Source: Apostichopus japonicus
Lineage: Eukaryota; Echinodermata; Holothuroidea; Aspidochirotida; Stichopodidae
DNA length: 64,000 nucleotides
Direction of reading: 5' to 3'
Assembly (NCBI RefSeq): GCF_037975245.1
Contig: NC_092569.1
Location: forward strand, 14,838,501 to 14,902,500
Position numbers and translations under genes: made by a program. Under the pieces are notes generated by a model. That model was given only the letters and a program-made list of their open reading frames with translations, was not told where the DNA came from and made no database searches. Positions within the stretch are counted from its first letter, which is position 1; each line of letters starts with the position of its first letter. Shown in pieces: positions 37,380 through 50,437 of this stretch.

Positions 37380-40300
37380 TAATTTATTTTTAATATATAT
37401 TTATATATTCCATCACCAGCTTAAAACAAAACCTTTTCTTTGCATACAAAATATACAATAACAACATCTGCTGTCGTATGGCGAACAATATCTTCATAAC
37501 AATACATGACAGAAAGCTATATATATACGTTACGTTTGTTGCAATCAATTACAATGTTTCCTCGAGAAGGAAAAAGTAAACACCTGCTTCGCATTTCATG
37601 CATATTATGAATCAAGGCTAAACTATAATCTAATTATAAACTGTGGGATTGGTAACCAACCAGTCAACAAAATATCTGAAAGGTTTTTACATATAGAATT
37701 TGCATTGGCTACAACTAAAAATAGAATAGACATATTCATATTAAGAGTACTGCCTACAGCCTGTGAGGGGCTTTAACAGTTTGTTGTAGTGCCTGTGATC
37801 AGTGAATATAGGTGGCGAATATTTAGTCAATATGCATAGACCAAGAAGAAATTTAACAATTTAATATTCACTGTAGCCTATCAATGTCTCGTACTGGTAT
37901 ACGAGTTAGCTTTTAAAGTACCTATTTAGGACAGCAATGTGACTGCAAAATATTTTGCATATGAAAAGTAATGGTTGTCATTTAATATACACCACCAATT
38001 ATAGGATTCCTGATCCATTTCTAAAAGGTTTTAATTTCCATATTTTTGTTTTATCTCTCTTGCAAATGGTTACTTGTTTATGTTTATTTTACACACCTGT
38101 AGTTGAGTCACTACAAGCTTCGTCAGAATCGGGCAATCTTTCAATTTGCATGTCCTCAAGCACAAACTTTCAGCTTATTTATTCAGCTTTGAAAAGTCAC
38201 TTTTTCGTAACAATATAGAAGATGGTTTTGCAACACGCAAAAAAAAATATTGAAAGACTGTTGGATACATAACTGTTTCCTTTAAGAGCTTCAAGGCTTA
38301 TGAATTTGAAGTATGATATGTTGGTAAAATGCAAACACTATTGTGCATCAACATCGTATCAGAGCGTCTTGCGTACGGTGAACTGTACTTTGCGTCAAGG
38401 AGGTTGGACAGAACTCATCCTCTGATGTAACCACAATAAACATTGTAGGACCAATAAAATCACCTCAGTGATCATCCACGCGCAATTCTGTATTAAACTT
38501 GTGAGAATAGTCAAGTATATAACTTAATTTTGTTACCCAGCTATCTTGGTCACAAGTAGTCTTAATAATAGTTCAGAAAATTCTCACCTCTATTCAGCCC
38601 ATCGTCTTTTATCGCACATTACGTCACGTCCTTGAGTCGCCAATTCAGCCATTTTGTTGTCACTGGTCGCTAAACCATCCGGTGAAAATCGTGACAAAAG
38701 TTGAACAGTGCTCAACTTTGCACGACAACTCAAGATCTTTTCGCGCGCGACCGATGTGGTAACAAGATTTCATTAACGCTGCGATCAAGTCGTGCGCGAT
38801 GTTAAAAGAAATCGTGGACGATTTCGTCGTGTTCGATAATTCCTCACGACAAGAGGAGAAGCAGGAGAAGCCATTGACACATACCGACAAAATAGTACCC
38901 GAGAAGTCGGCTAAAAACAAAATCGTCTGCGATTTTGTCGTGTCGTGAAAATGCGCCTTTGCTCTATATCAGGACGAGACTGACTTTTTTACTTTCAAAC
39001 ATGATCCTCCGTCACCATGTGTGGTGTATGCTGATGAGTATGTTTAAGAGATCATTTGCATATAATTTGCATATTTTTAAAATCATATATAAGTATGATC
39101 CAATTGAATGACTCTTTTTCTGTGAATTCCAAATCTTTCCTCATTCACAAGACTTTGACCCTTGACCCTCCAATGCACTGCATCAGATAAATATGGAAGT
39201 GTGGAAATTGGAAACTGTCAATTGATAGACTTTCCCAAATGAAAAAAAAAAATCTTAAAATTAAGAATTTTTTATCATTCTAATATTTTGGGCTTTAACA
39301 CAGATGTATTATAAATAGGAATGGGCATTGATGAAAACTATCAGTTGCTACGATCGAAAGGTTAAGCACCATGTGAACAAGGAAGTATTAATGTAGGTAT
39401 GGGTAAAGAGATCAGTTGACACCTGATTTACCCCCCCCCCTCCCACCCCTCCTCAGACAAATCTTAGTCCACTATCTCACATGCCTTTCTAAAGATACCA
39501 ACATTTTAACACAAAACCACTTTACACTTCAACAGCTAAAACACTAGGGATGTTGTAGCTCATGTTGAAAACTGCAGAGAGATCTCTAACACCCATTTGT
39601 GGATATGAACCAAGTGATTGATAGGATCATTACATTATTTCTATTATTATTTGTCTTTTGTTTTTGGAGGGATGGGGGGGGGGGGGAGGGGATCGGGGTC
39701 AAAGTTGTTCAGCTTTAACCAACATAAATAAATCACTAAGTGTGATAAACAGACAATAAAGTACATGCATTGCCCATGGCATGAATATGTCTTCACAAAG
39801 TTATGTAACACATTATGTTACACTATATATTCAGAGAATAAATTAGCACAAGATACAATCCACCTACACTTTTATACAGTCCGATTACGCATTTGGATAC
39901 ATACATGACAATGATTCAATAAATCCGAATAATATCGTTCAGTTCTGATATATATATAATCTACAATTACACCTTTCCAATGTCGTAATTTTTTCTCGAA
40001 ACGTTGTCTATTTCACGATGTATATAAGCAAAATCTAATTCAGAAATGATATCAAAACAATTTGAGTCGTTGCCTCAGCTGTTTACATACAAGTGGCCTT
40101 CATGTAATGCGTCTTTTAGTAATGTCAACACGACTCTCTGTATGTAACCAGAGATACAGGTGGTGTTTGTTTTGGTCTTATTCAAACTTGGCGAAAAAGA
40201 CAACATTTCAAGGAAAAAAAAAGTACATGAATGTGAAGGGGCTTTGTATTAGTGTGTGTGTATGTATATGTATGTATTTTAGATCTTCCTGCAGCAACTC

Positions 40301-41990
40301 GCGAAGAAGCCATCATTGGCTTATCAAAGCCGCAAGCTTATAGGCTACCTATCAGCAATGAAAGCAATATTTACATCAAAAGCAAAATCGGACTTTAAAA
40401 AGATTTTTTTTAAAGAATTTCTGTCAGATATGATCTAAACAAATGCCAATTGTCTCAAACAGACACATCTTATTTAAACTCATTTTGGAAGCTAGAGACC
40501 AAAATTTAATAGGTGGTTCAGTGAGCATATTGTTATCTACCTCTCAGTCAGTACAACCACTGAGCTTGACCGGCACAAAAAACAACAATCGGGTGATAAT
40601 TTTACCAAAGTTTTTATTATTTTCTAAGCACAAGTTAAAGAAATTTTGGTAAAGAATGATAGTGATAGTGTATTCCAATCCAAATCGAATATCATCTATA
40701 ACGTTCCCAAATTATAGCATTCCTAAAGCAGTGTTCCTGATGGTAACTCTAGCCAGGCTCTATAGAGAGTTCCCAGATATTGAGGAGGGTTTACTCTGAA
40801 AAACATAGCTTAGTAAACCTATGTCTATCATTAGAAGTTTTATCATTTGGTCATTGGTAACCATCAGTTTGTTTTAATTTTGTTTTATTTTAGCTAGTAA
40901 AGATATGACTATAGTATTCTGAGTTTCATACCATTTATGTTAATAGCTGCCAGTTTCACTGTTTCAGTCTCAGCCGAATTTTCAGCGGTTTTAATTTTAG
41001 TAATATTGCTTCTTAGGTTTGAAGGAGGGGAGGGGGAGGGGGGTTCTTTAGTATATCATATAGTGGTGTGTTTAGCGATTGCTTTTTCATTCCATATTTA
41101 ATAAGATTGTACAGATTACCTTGAATAATCACAAACCACATTTATACAATCTCTTTGTAAGAATACTTACAACTGACACCCGTGTCATTGGTAGGTATAT
41201 ATATAAAGACAAATTAATGCATGCCATAAGTGTTGACTAAATACATTGTGAATTTTGTCGAATTTGCTTAAATAGTATGTTATCAGGAAGTTTGTGATTA
41301 ATATTCTCTGAAGTTGCGAAACATTTTCTTAAAGTGAATATGTAATTGATATATTTTGTTACGTTTGTGGTTTCAAGTGCTGATTTGTCACTCATATAGT
41401 ATGTTCCTTAAACACCTGTCATATGATTTCCTTTTTTAATTTATTGGCACATTTAATTCTACCTGAATAAACACAAATAAATCTGTAATTACACACAAAA
41501 CCGTGGGTGTTTATTTGCAGTGGGTGTTGTACACATACAGATGGAGACTAATTGAACAAATATGTTTTTGTAAATATGCAGAGACATTTTTTAAATAATA
41601 AAAAAACATGCAAAGATTACAAATTATGTCGTCTTAATCAATCCACCCCCCCCCCCTCAGGTGTCCTGACAAATCCTTTTCTATAGGTTCAAGAAATATC
41701 ACTCAAGATAGATTCTGGGCAGCAAAACCAAATAACTTGATCCACTCTGAACCAGATACAGGTGTCTCCTTACACTAAGACTGGTACCACGTGATCATGA
41801 CGTGGTTTCGTCAAGAGTCCCTTGGAATTAAGGGAACTGGATACTAGACACGACCTCTGTTAAACCCTCTTATCGGTCTTCTTCCATTGGGGAGATATAT
41901 ACAGATCATAGATACTTGATAAACATATATAACTATATCTTTCCTCCAAAACACAATTTAAATCAAGATCGTTTGGTTTAATGCCCTTTT
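37380..41990. other. Gene-poor interval
   Basis: This 4.6 kb holds no protein similarity that I recognise. The block 38640-38960 is unlike its surroundings: CG-rich in places (TCGCGCGCGACC) with repeated TCGTG/CACGA words, and a right border GATTTTGTCGTGTCGTGAAA that looks like a transposon terminus. I found no matching left end. Confidence 0.45.
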
Positions 41991-42480
41991 CCAACATATT
42001 GGCATGCATGCAGAAAATGGCTAAAACCAATGTTTAGATATATTGACCTTTGAACTCTGATCTTTGCCATACGACAATATCAATCACACAGGCACGAGTT
42101 TACATGGTCAGGCACCTTCCCTTCAAGTTTGAACTTGATTGGACTTACGGTCTAGGAGGAGTTCACGATACTCCCCCCCCCCCACACAAACAAATTTAGA
42201 CCAATTTACCTTTGAACTCAATTGACCTTTGCCCCAACCCTAAACACCTTAATATGTCTTATTTTAAATTTGTCTCAACATTCTCTACACATTGCGTGGT
42301 TTAATGACTTTTACCGACTTGTTGGCATGCAGAAAAAGGCTAAAATCCAATATTTAGATTTGTTTGCCCTTTTACCTTTGACATATGACGTTATCAATTT
42401 TGCAGGCATGAGTTTATATAGTCAGGCATCTTCCGACCAAGTTTAACTTGATTGGCCTCACAGCCTTGAAGGATTTCTCG
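41960..42480. repeat. Two-copy tandem repeat, about 322-bp period
   Basis: The first copy starts around TTTAATGCCCTTTTCC near 41978, and the second around TTTAATGACTTTTACC near 42300. GGCATGCATGCAGAAAATGG (42001) pairs with GGCATGCAGAAAAAGG (42323). Later shared words are AGGCA(C/T)GAGTTTA, GGTCAGGCA and TTGATTGG. The copies are well diverged. The body again contains TTGACCTTTGAAC-like words. Confidence 0.75.
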
Positions 42481-42887
42481 ACACACTTTTTCTCACAATG
42501 AAGACAATTTTTTAAATTAAATACACGAACGTTACACCCGGCGCATCATTTCTTTAGAATAATAAATAACAAGGTTGCCTTCGTTTCAAGTTTTGCATTT
42601 CATACAGGGACTTACGAATTGTTATGCATACTGCAAAAACAACAGGAAACAGTTTAATCGAATGCGTGACTTAGCAAAATGTGACAATTTGATCACTTAA
42701 CGTTTTATTCCACCCGATTTCTCGTGGCTTTATATAATATAGAGAAAACTTGAGATCGGAAAAAGTTGTGGGCTGTGACAGAAAATTACTCGGTCTCTAT
42801 CGTTATGTTCAAAATTAGCCATTAAATAACGTGAAATTACCAACATTGATAGGTTCTATTTCTATGGAAAGAGGAAACTATTCAGCG

Positions 42888-43000
42888 GGGTTTTCCATGA
42901 TGATTTTCCATGACGATTTTCCATGATGATTTTCCAGGACGATTTTCCATGACGGTATTCCATGATGATTTTCCATGATGATTTTCCATGACGATTTAGA
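42888..43000. repeat. 13-bp minisatellite (GATTTTCCATGAC)
   Basis: About eight units of GATTTTCCATGAT or GATTTTCCATGAC with occasional substitutions (CCAGGAC, GGTATTCC). No coding frame depends on it. Confidence 0.9.
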
Positions 43001-43738
43001 TTTTCCATTTTCAGTGCAGTTATAAAGTCAATCAACAGTGAAAATCAAATGTACAAACTAATAACACAAGACAACCCTTGTCCGTACGAAATTACCAAAT
43101 CCATGAACGCCTTTTACACCTCGTTTTCACCACGTTCACTATACCCAATTTGGCGCGCGTTGATCAAACTTTGAGAGAGGAGTACTGCATTTAAGCCTTG
43201 TTAGCATTTGCACAAAGAGCACCAGGATCCTGTTTTGAGAACGAAAGGTGGATCAACGACGAACAGAAAACATTTAATCGATCACGAGCAGGTCACGATG
43301 GTCGTTGACAATTCACTGCGAGGGCGGTTGTTTTATATGTTCGTGTAGCATTTCTGAGCCCGTGTATGCGTAGATTCTGCTGAGTTTACTCAGCGACGCG
43401 ACTTATGAGTCGCCCTACATAAAACTAGGAACATGCTACGGCTGTTATATTTTCCTCCAATCACAGGAACGAATCGCGCATAAAGCGTGATGAATTGTAC
43501 AGATCGACTCAGAGCATTTGGCAACGAAAACGTGACCGATACGCCTTAACAAAGACTAGTATTTGCAGAATGACCAGAAATTTCAGGTTGCTTGATCCCC
43601 AGTCAGCCACACTAGAATTTGGATTGCCCTTGCGGGCTATATATACGGATCGCCCCCCCCCCCCTCGAGAGGGTGACCACGATTGTGGGACCGGTCTGAT
43701 CCTTCGTAGACACGAGCGTCGATCCACACTCGACTCAC

Positions 43739-43900
43739 CATCTTGATCGCGGTGGCGGTGTCGGCTGGCTCCTCCTTCTCAAATGTGAACATGGCTTTTG
43801 TTTCTGAATTTTCAAATAAATGCCATCTTTTTACCTCAAATCCCCTTGAAAATGCGGTAAACATCGCATTCAGACGTGTACCTAGAAAATCTCTCACCAA
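43739..43900 (-). CDS. Candidate first coding exon of an unidentified gene
   Basis: From an ATG at 43900 an open frame of 54 codons runs to AAGATG followed by GTGAGT at 43738, an excellent splice donor in phase 0. The predicted start reads MVRDFLGTRLNAMFTAFS, then RGFEVKRWHLFENSETKAMF and TFEKEEPADTATAIKM. The peptide has a natural amino-acid composition and locally higher GC than its surroundings. I do not recognise the family. No downstream exon is evident at lower coordinates, and the exon lies 442 bp beyond the end of the GPCR gene on the same strand. It could be a chance frame. Confidence 0.35.
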
Positions 43901-44341
43901 ATTTTAATCCCACGATACTAAAGTAAGAACCGAAAGCGTGCACTTGAATCGCCGCTGATTTAAATTTTCCTGACATTCCTGCCTCCCGATCACAACTCAC
44001 TGGTCATTCAGATACGGCTTGTGAGGTGAACATCTTGTAACAAATCTTCATGATCAGGTTATCTTAAACCAAACCAAATAACTGATGTAATTTGTTATCA
44101 TGTACATATTTTTTTTTCTCCGTGAAGTCAATCGATGCGTCGTTTAGGTAACAAGTCTCTTTTAAGTTTGTCACTATTGATTCTCGCCAGAAAGATAATA
44201 TTCACAAATCTTTAAAACTAACCAATTTACCGAAATCAATTTAATCGTACTTGATTTTATCTTAATTTTCATTATTATATTGGTTTTTGTTACAAATTTC
44301 GTCGTTTTCAAACATTTCTGACAAATGTAAGGTCCCCGTGT

Positions 44342-45418
44342 TTATGGCCGTAAATTTGTTGTATTAGTAACCGAATCCATATTGATTTGCGTTTTTTTAG
44401 CAAAACAAAACACCACCTTCAGTCCTTCTTGGAATCTTCTGTACTTAAAAGTATAGATAAGTGGGTTTATCCACATATTACAAAACGCGAGCGAAACACC
44501 AAGAGTATAGACAACACCGTTGAAATCCAGATCATAAAGGCTCAAATTGTACAGTAGGAAAATGACTTGATTTGGCGTCCAACAGATTATGTAAACGAAT
44601 GCTACAAGAAACAGAGTTTTGATGACGTTGCTTCGTACCCTTTGTCTCAGATCTGGAAGTTGGTCCTGCTTTGGTTGGCGGTTTGGCCCTCTGTTGACCT
44701 CTCCGTTCCCATCTTGTTGTACGTCTCTCTGTTGTCCGTTCTTGGTAGCGGATGTGTCCACTCCAATTTTGTTCCTTAACTTCTTGACTATTCCGGTATA
44801 AACCAAAATCATGACAGCGATGGGTAAAATATGCTCGACTTCAAACACGATTATCCCGACTAACGCCTGTATCCATGGACTCCTCCAATCGGGATAGCAA
44901 GCGCCATCAACCAATCGATGTACCGCAGGCCAGAACAGTTCGAAAATGAGACCAAACACCCATGGAAAGATCGCGACGATGGTGGCGGAGATCCATGTGA
45001 CACGTTTACGGTACAAAATAGGCTTGACAACCGCGATGTATCGCTCAAGAGTGATGAAGACTAAGTTGGTCGTGGAGGAAACCAGCAGAGCCCAATAGAT
45101 GTAATCCGAGGACCAAAAGAGGCAAACGAAGACACCACGCCCTCGGCTCAACTTTGTAAAATCTGTTTGCTCGTTTCTGAACTTGCTTATCAAGATGAAG
45201 ATGGATGAGACTAGATCTATAAGAGACTGGTTTCCAATGAAGAGGTTCGTAATGGTCCTCAGTGAACGGACACGAATAAATACAAATAGCACTAAACCAT
45301 TACCGAACAGGCCGATCAGACCGAATACCAAATACACGATACGGAGAACATCCGCCGCGGACCATTCCTGCTCCGAGACCACAAGGGTAGGCATCACTGT
45401 TACGCTAGAAGACTCCAT
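44342..45418 (-). CDS. Rhodopsin-family (class A) G-protein-coupled receptor, single exon
   Basis: An uninterrupted 358-residue frame encodes a seven-helix receptor for the plasma membrane that would couple to heterotrimeric G proteins. Hallmarks in order are the GN pair in TM1 (39-40), LID with Asp68 in TM2, and Cys99 before TM3 with partner Cys174 in the second extracellular loop. ERY (125-127) stands at the end of TM3 in place of DRY, Pro199 is in TM5, CWTP (279-282) in TM6 and NPLIY (318-322) in TM7. The third intracellular loop, about 212-262, is long and rich in Gln, Asn and Asp. The short N-terminus (about 24 residues) lacks a signal peptide. The pattern resembles the orphan peptide- or amine-receptor-like GPCRs, often intronless, expanded in echinoderms and amphioxus; the ligand is unknown. 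The ATG at 45418 is the first in frame and gives a normal receptor length. Confidence 0.93.
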   Translation of the reverse strand: MESSSVTVMPTLVVSEQEWSAADVLRIVYLVFGLIGLFGNGLVLFVFIRVRSLRTITNLFIGNQSLIDLVSSIFILISKFRNEQTDFTKLSRGRGVFVCLFWSSDYIYWALLVSSTTNLVFITLERYIAVVKPILYRKRVTWISATIVAIFPWVFGLIFELFWPAVHRLVDGACYPDWRSPWIQALVGIIVFEVEHILPIAVMILVYTGIVKKLRNKIGVDTSATKNGQQRDVQQDGNGEVNRGPNRQPKQDQLPDLRQRVRSNVIKTLFLVAFVYIICWTPNQVIFLLYNLSLYDLDFNGVVYTLGVSLAFCNMWINPLIYTFKYRRFQEGLKVVFCFAKKTQINMDSVTNTTNLRP

Positions 45419-46425
45419 TGCAAATATATCCTCCTTTCGAAATCAAACTGTCTTCAAAGACTTACAATCATGCAATAAAAATGTCTTAAAGTTTCTACAA
45501 ATCCATCCGTGGACAAAAAAGTAATTAAGCAACGAGGAAATATCGTTTTCCGAAATTTACAACAAATCCGAGCGAACAAAACTACCCTCAATCAGATAAA
45601 TAGGTAGAAAAAAGAAAAAGAAAATATATAAATAAAACAACTCCGTAGGTGAGGTAATTAGTCCGCTCGGATTTTGGGTGGTTAATTACATCACATTTTT
45701 TCATCATACGGAAGTGCGCTGTGGAGTTCACTTCTTTCCTGTTTGTAAAAACGAAAATTGATAGGATTTTACGTAGATTGGAGTATATTGTACATCCTAT
45801 CTTCAGGTCATGATTAATAATTGATGACGAACTCTGAACAGGTTTATGATATTCGTCCTTTCTTTCATAAGCCTCTCTCTCTTTTTCTCGCTTTGTAAAA
45901 GTAGTTCACAATAGAGTAAGAAGCAGAATGCGAAGTAAAGCAGTTTAATCTACTTGATTACTAAAAAGCGAGAAAACTTGGCATTTGGAACACGAAACGC
46001 TATTATTATATTTTATTATATAATTTCATAGAATTTTAACAAAAGTCAAAAAGTATTTTCACGATGAGAGCCACGTGAGTTTCCAGAACAATACTGGTAA
46101 AAATGATGTCATTGTATACAAGCAGTAAAGATATTGATTATATACTGTAGTAAAGTAAAATATCAATGCTTATTCGTCCCAAAGGAACATCTAAAGAAGG
46201 AAAATTTCCTCCGATTGAAACTTTCGTGCCGTTACCAGTGTCTATAAGACATAAAACGAAAACGTTTCTTCTGTTGCGACGCGCGACCTCGTTCAAGTGT
46301 ATGGTTGATCTGATTGGCAGAGCAGAGTTTCTTACTTCCTTATAAGAATAGTAAATGGCATGCACATGTCAATTACATATTCACCGCAATATGTTGTGTA
46401 AACATTATCAAGATCATTTTTCCCA
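45419..46425. other. Upstream flank of the GPCR gene
   Basis: This should hold the receptor promoter and 5' UTR (transcribed leftward). I cannot assign any element with confidence and see no coding exon. Confidence 0.45.
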
Positions 46426-46448
46426 TATATATAATATATATATATAAT

Positions 46449-46480
<32 letters not shown>

Positions 46481-46515
46481 TATATACATATATATATATC
46501 AATTATATATATATC

Positions 46516-46583
<68 letters not shown>

Positions 46584-46596
46584 GTATATATATATA
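46426..46596. repeat. (AT)n microsatellite
   Basis: A long AT dinucleotide run with TATCAATTA and ATGTAT interruptions. Tyr-Ile open frames over it are artefacts. Confidence 0.96.
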
Positions 46597-46657
46597 AATG
46601 AAAATCGTAATGAGTTGGGAAAGAACAGTGAAAAAACTTTCAACCTTCACCGGGAGG

Positions 46658-46711
46658 CTACACACACACACATATATATATATATATATGTGTGTGTGTG
46701 TTTGAGTGTAG
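46658..46711. repeat. (CA)n(TA)n(TG)n palindrome
   Basis: CTACACACACACACA is followed by TATATA repeats and then TGTGTGTGTG, closing with GTGTAG. This makes a near-perfect 54-bp inverted repeat built of three dinucleotide tracts. Confidence 0.88.
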
Positions 46712-49700
46712 CAAGTAGTATGACAGATACATAATATATTTATATATAGGGATACATAGGGTACGGTATGAATGGTTATAAAGCTAGAACACGTGTTGTA
46801 GTTAAACATGAGACAGATTAACAAAATCACACACTACAGATTAAATTAAGATATGAGTGGGGAAGGGGTGGGGTGTTATCTTAAACACTTCGCATGCATA
46901 ATATATCCTTTTGCAAAAAAGGAATATTTTCGGGCGTGCTCTGGATAATTTGTTGTTGCATAAGATTGCCCTTTCAATATCAAAATTCTCATCCTTGGAG
47001 ATTAATCGCCCACGTACGTTGAAGGGAATGATAACACATAACTCGTCTGAAGATAAAGCACGCATAAGTAAATTAATTATGTCTTCTCATCTAATTTATT
47101 TATGGAATAAAATGAATCAAGTCGGTACTCCGTATGTTATGATGCTTTGACATTTCTCTATACCGGTGCTGTTGCCAAGTAGGATAAATGTGGCAATTAA
47201 AGCAGTGAGGCTTAGCAATCGATCCCCGGCTGGGTCATATATAGAAGAGAGTATTTTGCAATAACATCATGAAATGTCATCAATATTTTAAATTTATGAT
47301 GCACAAGGAAACGTGTTGTATGCCTAGATTATTTGCATGATTTGGCAATTGTTCATCTTGAAACAGCAAAAACATTGAAAATAACATATCTTTTAAGCTA
47401 CATTTCAGTGGTACTGTAGTTTAGCTGAACTGTAGTTTAGCTGCGTGAAAGCCATTGCTGAGGAAATGACAGGGTAGGGGACATGGTCCTTGCAGATCCT
47501 CCCTTTCTGTTCAGGGAAGTAAATCACCCCCCCCCCCCACCGGACCTCGGTGGCACCGGTGATGGGGTTTCCTTTCAAGTCGCTTAGGACGACCAAACTT
47601 CTTTCCACCAGAACTTTCAGGCTGCACAACATAGCTTCCCAGGAAGATTTTCGATGCCGCCGTTGATTGATATAATTGATCAAAAAGAACAGTCAATAAA
47701 GTATCACAATACACAGAGGTCCAGTATACTTATTTTACAAGCCCCTGGTGAAATAATGCAACACAAAACAATATCAAATCAATTAAAAAAAATTACTTTT
47801 GAAATTTTCTGGTTTATTTGATACTGTGTCAAGTTGTACTTGACTCATAAACATTTTCCTCGTCTTTTAAGGTCAACTTTGCCCGACAACGTTTTGACGT
47901 ACACAGGCGTGCTATTTGTTTATTTACACGACAGAATCGTTATCCTCTGTCTGATTATTAGATTACTGAAAACAATTACTCATTTGTTTTGACAGATTAC
48001 TACATCACAAAACTGGTCATGCAGAGTTATGTGAGGGGCTATAAAGAAAAACAAATAGGAGCAAGGCCAGATTATCTTGTTACAAAATAGGTTGTCAAAA
48101 CACAACTTTGAAGGTGTGTTAGATTGTTATACAATCTCACACAAGCTGCATAACCTACTGAGGGGGTGGGGGAGGGGGGGGGGGGGGTGGGGTATGGTTT
48201 TGAACTCATCTCACCTCATCTTAAAGCAGCATTTTGCGTCCTTTTCTATGATTTTTCTCAACCTCACTGACTCCACTATGCCATAACGACATACATAACT
48301 AGCATATCCATTTAAATCTACTTCAAATGGTGGCATAAAAGTCGAAAAATTTGCAACTTTCAACTTTGTTTTTCTCCAAGATATTTTCCGTTGGGATCCC
48401 AATAAACCTCGCCCATAATATGAATATTTAAACAGTACGAACGTCATTGACCAAAACGTAATACAGTACCATGCTTGATTTGTGTACAGTCTATATGGCA
48501 GTTGTAACAGGGAGTTTCGTAACAACTCCCTGGTTGTACCAACGCAGTCTTGAATCTATTTTTAGCAACGGCTCATAACTAAACCAACATCTCTGATTGG
48601 TTGAATTCAAACTAGTGGGTTTGGGGGAACTGTATGCAATTAATTTTTAATTTTGGAATTTGTCGTGGACACTTTTTCATTATCTGCAAATATCCTTAAT
48701 TACTCGCCAATTAACGTTGTTGGCAGGGAGAAACTTGGCTAATATCTTAGTTTGCTGTTTTGTGTGGTTTTGTAATTGATATATGTAAAATATGTCAAAA
48801 AAGTAGAAAACGGCGACCATACACAAAATGCTGTTTTAATATAGGATGGGCATACAAAATATAGCTATATGTACACTACAAGATATATTTCATACAGTTT
48901 GCAAGAGAACATAATAGCTTGCTTAGCTCTATTCCCTACCCTGTCCTACCATGATATAATCTCTAGTTACATACTATTGACAATCAGTAAAACCAGTGGA
49001 ATAACTTGAAGCAACAGGCGTACCCCCCTCTCCCAATGGACAAGTAGGGGGGGGTTGCTCTTTTGTATTTCTGCTACTCATGTGACAGCTGACCAGAAAT
49101 GGCTACATCTACATGCTAGATAGCAGACAACTAGATAATTATTTCACAGTTGTAAAAGTAACATCCCTACTACAACTGGAGCAGCTAGGGAGAATACACT
49201 GCCATCATAAGGTGTAACCTGTACATGTTAGTTTCTTACTTTCATGGTTAAATTGCTTATCTCATTAATTGTATCCTTACACTCACTTCTCCTTAGTGTC
49301 TCATAGCTTAGGGCACTGATGCCATAGAAATGATGATAATTCAGATAATATATTGAAAATTTAGATTTGGCGTGTAGGCTCTCATTGGTTGAAAAAAAGA
49401 AGAAAATCATAAAAGTTGTTAATCGTTATTAAGCTCTTTGTTTGCAACAAAGCACCTGCTCACCCCCACCCCTCCCCTCCTTCTCTTAAACCCCAAACAA
49501 AGGCAAACATTATATCATTTATACAGCATTTCATTCTACAAAACTCACATTAGATTTTTGCCTTTGAAGAAGATCCTGCTAGGATCGAAACGTCAGGCCA
49601 ACTTACTTTTACACATTCTATTACACAGGCTCTCTAGAGGATAAGCAGTTTGCTAACAGTTTTATTTTACTTTAACATTAGATTACAACGTTGATGATAA

Positions 49701-50437
49701 GAAGAAGACGAAATAAGCATATAATACATGGTCTCTCTCTCTCTAACTTACATTGAATTTTTAATTTTTAATTCTGTATTCACAAACTCGGTTTCATCAA
49801 ATGTCACAGATTAATCTACTGACAACAATCAGCGCCGGACCTTTGACCACGATCATCAGGTACAAGCTAAACTTTGACCTCAGTAACTCAGGATAGATCC
49901 TGAGCCTTATTACTGAAAAACAACATTTTCTGTTTAAGACAACAAATGAAAGGACCATTTGTCCTCTTAATTTTGCAACTAACTCCAGTACCTTGCTTAA
50001 GGTTCAACCTGGGAAAACAACTCAGTTTCATTTGATACAAACCAGAAAGTATTAGCGAAGGAATTTCAAGAAAAAAAAAATTGGCTTTTCCCATGTTCTC
50101 CCCAAAGTATGCACTTTTGCAAAATATTCCACTTTGGACAATGCTGCCCTCTAGATGAATGTCAAAAATCGATTTTCATTTCTCTTCCTCTGTGTTTGCA
50201 TGAGGGGGTAAATATCTCCATGGTTACCTTTAAAGATAACCTTTCACATATTACATGAGGGCTAAATATCTCCACAGCAATCTTCCAAGAAAACCTTTCA
50301 CAAATATGCTATATTAGAGAATATAATTCAGGCTAGAATACATGTTGTAAAAGGACCCTGCAAACTTGTGGAACTGATCCATAGTATTTTCTTCTTGAAG
50401 CTGCATGCATATTTCCGTTTTTGCAGGTTTATTATCT
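46712..50437. other. Intergenic interval downstream of CSE1L
   Basis: This contains the exportin-2 3' UTR at its right end, where AATAAA occurs on the minus strand a few bases after the stop (50428-50433), and probably other poly(A) signals further left. No other gene is supported. G/C homopolymers occur at about 47527-47540 and 48171-48187. Confidence 0.5.

Noticed and set aside
47405-47714. Minus-strand open frames over 47405-47714 (one reading SSWEAMLCSLKVLVE)
   Set aside because: The words looked protein-like, but there is no convincing acceptor or family match, the frame runs through a G homopolymer, and the exportin-2 gene already ends at 50438.
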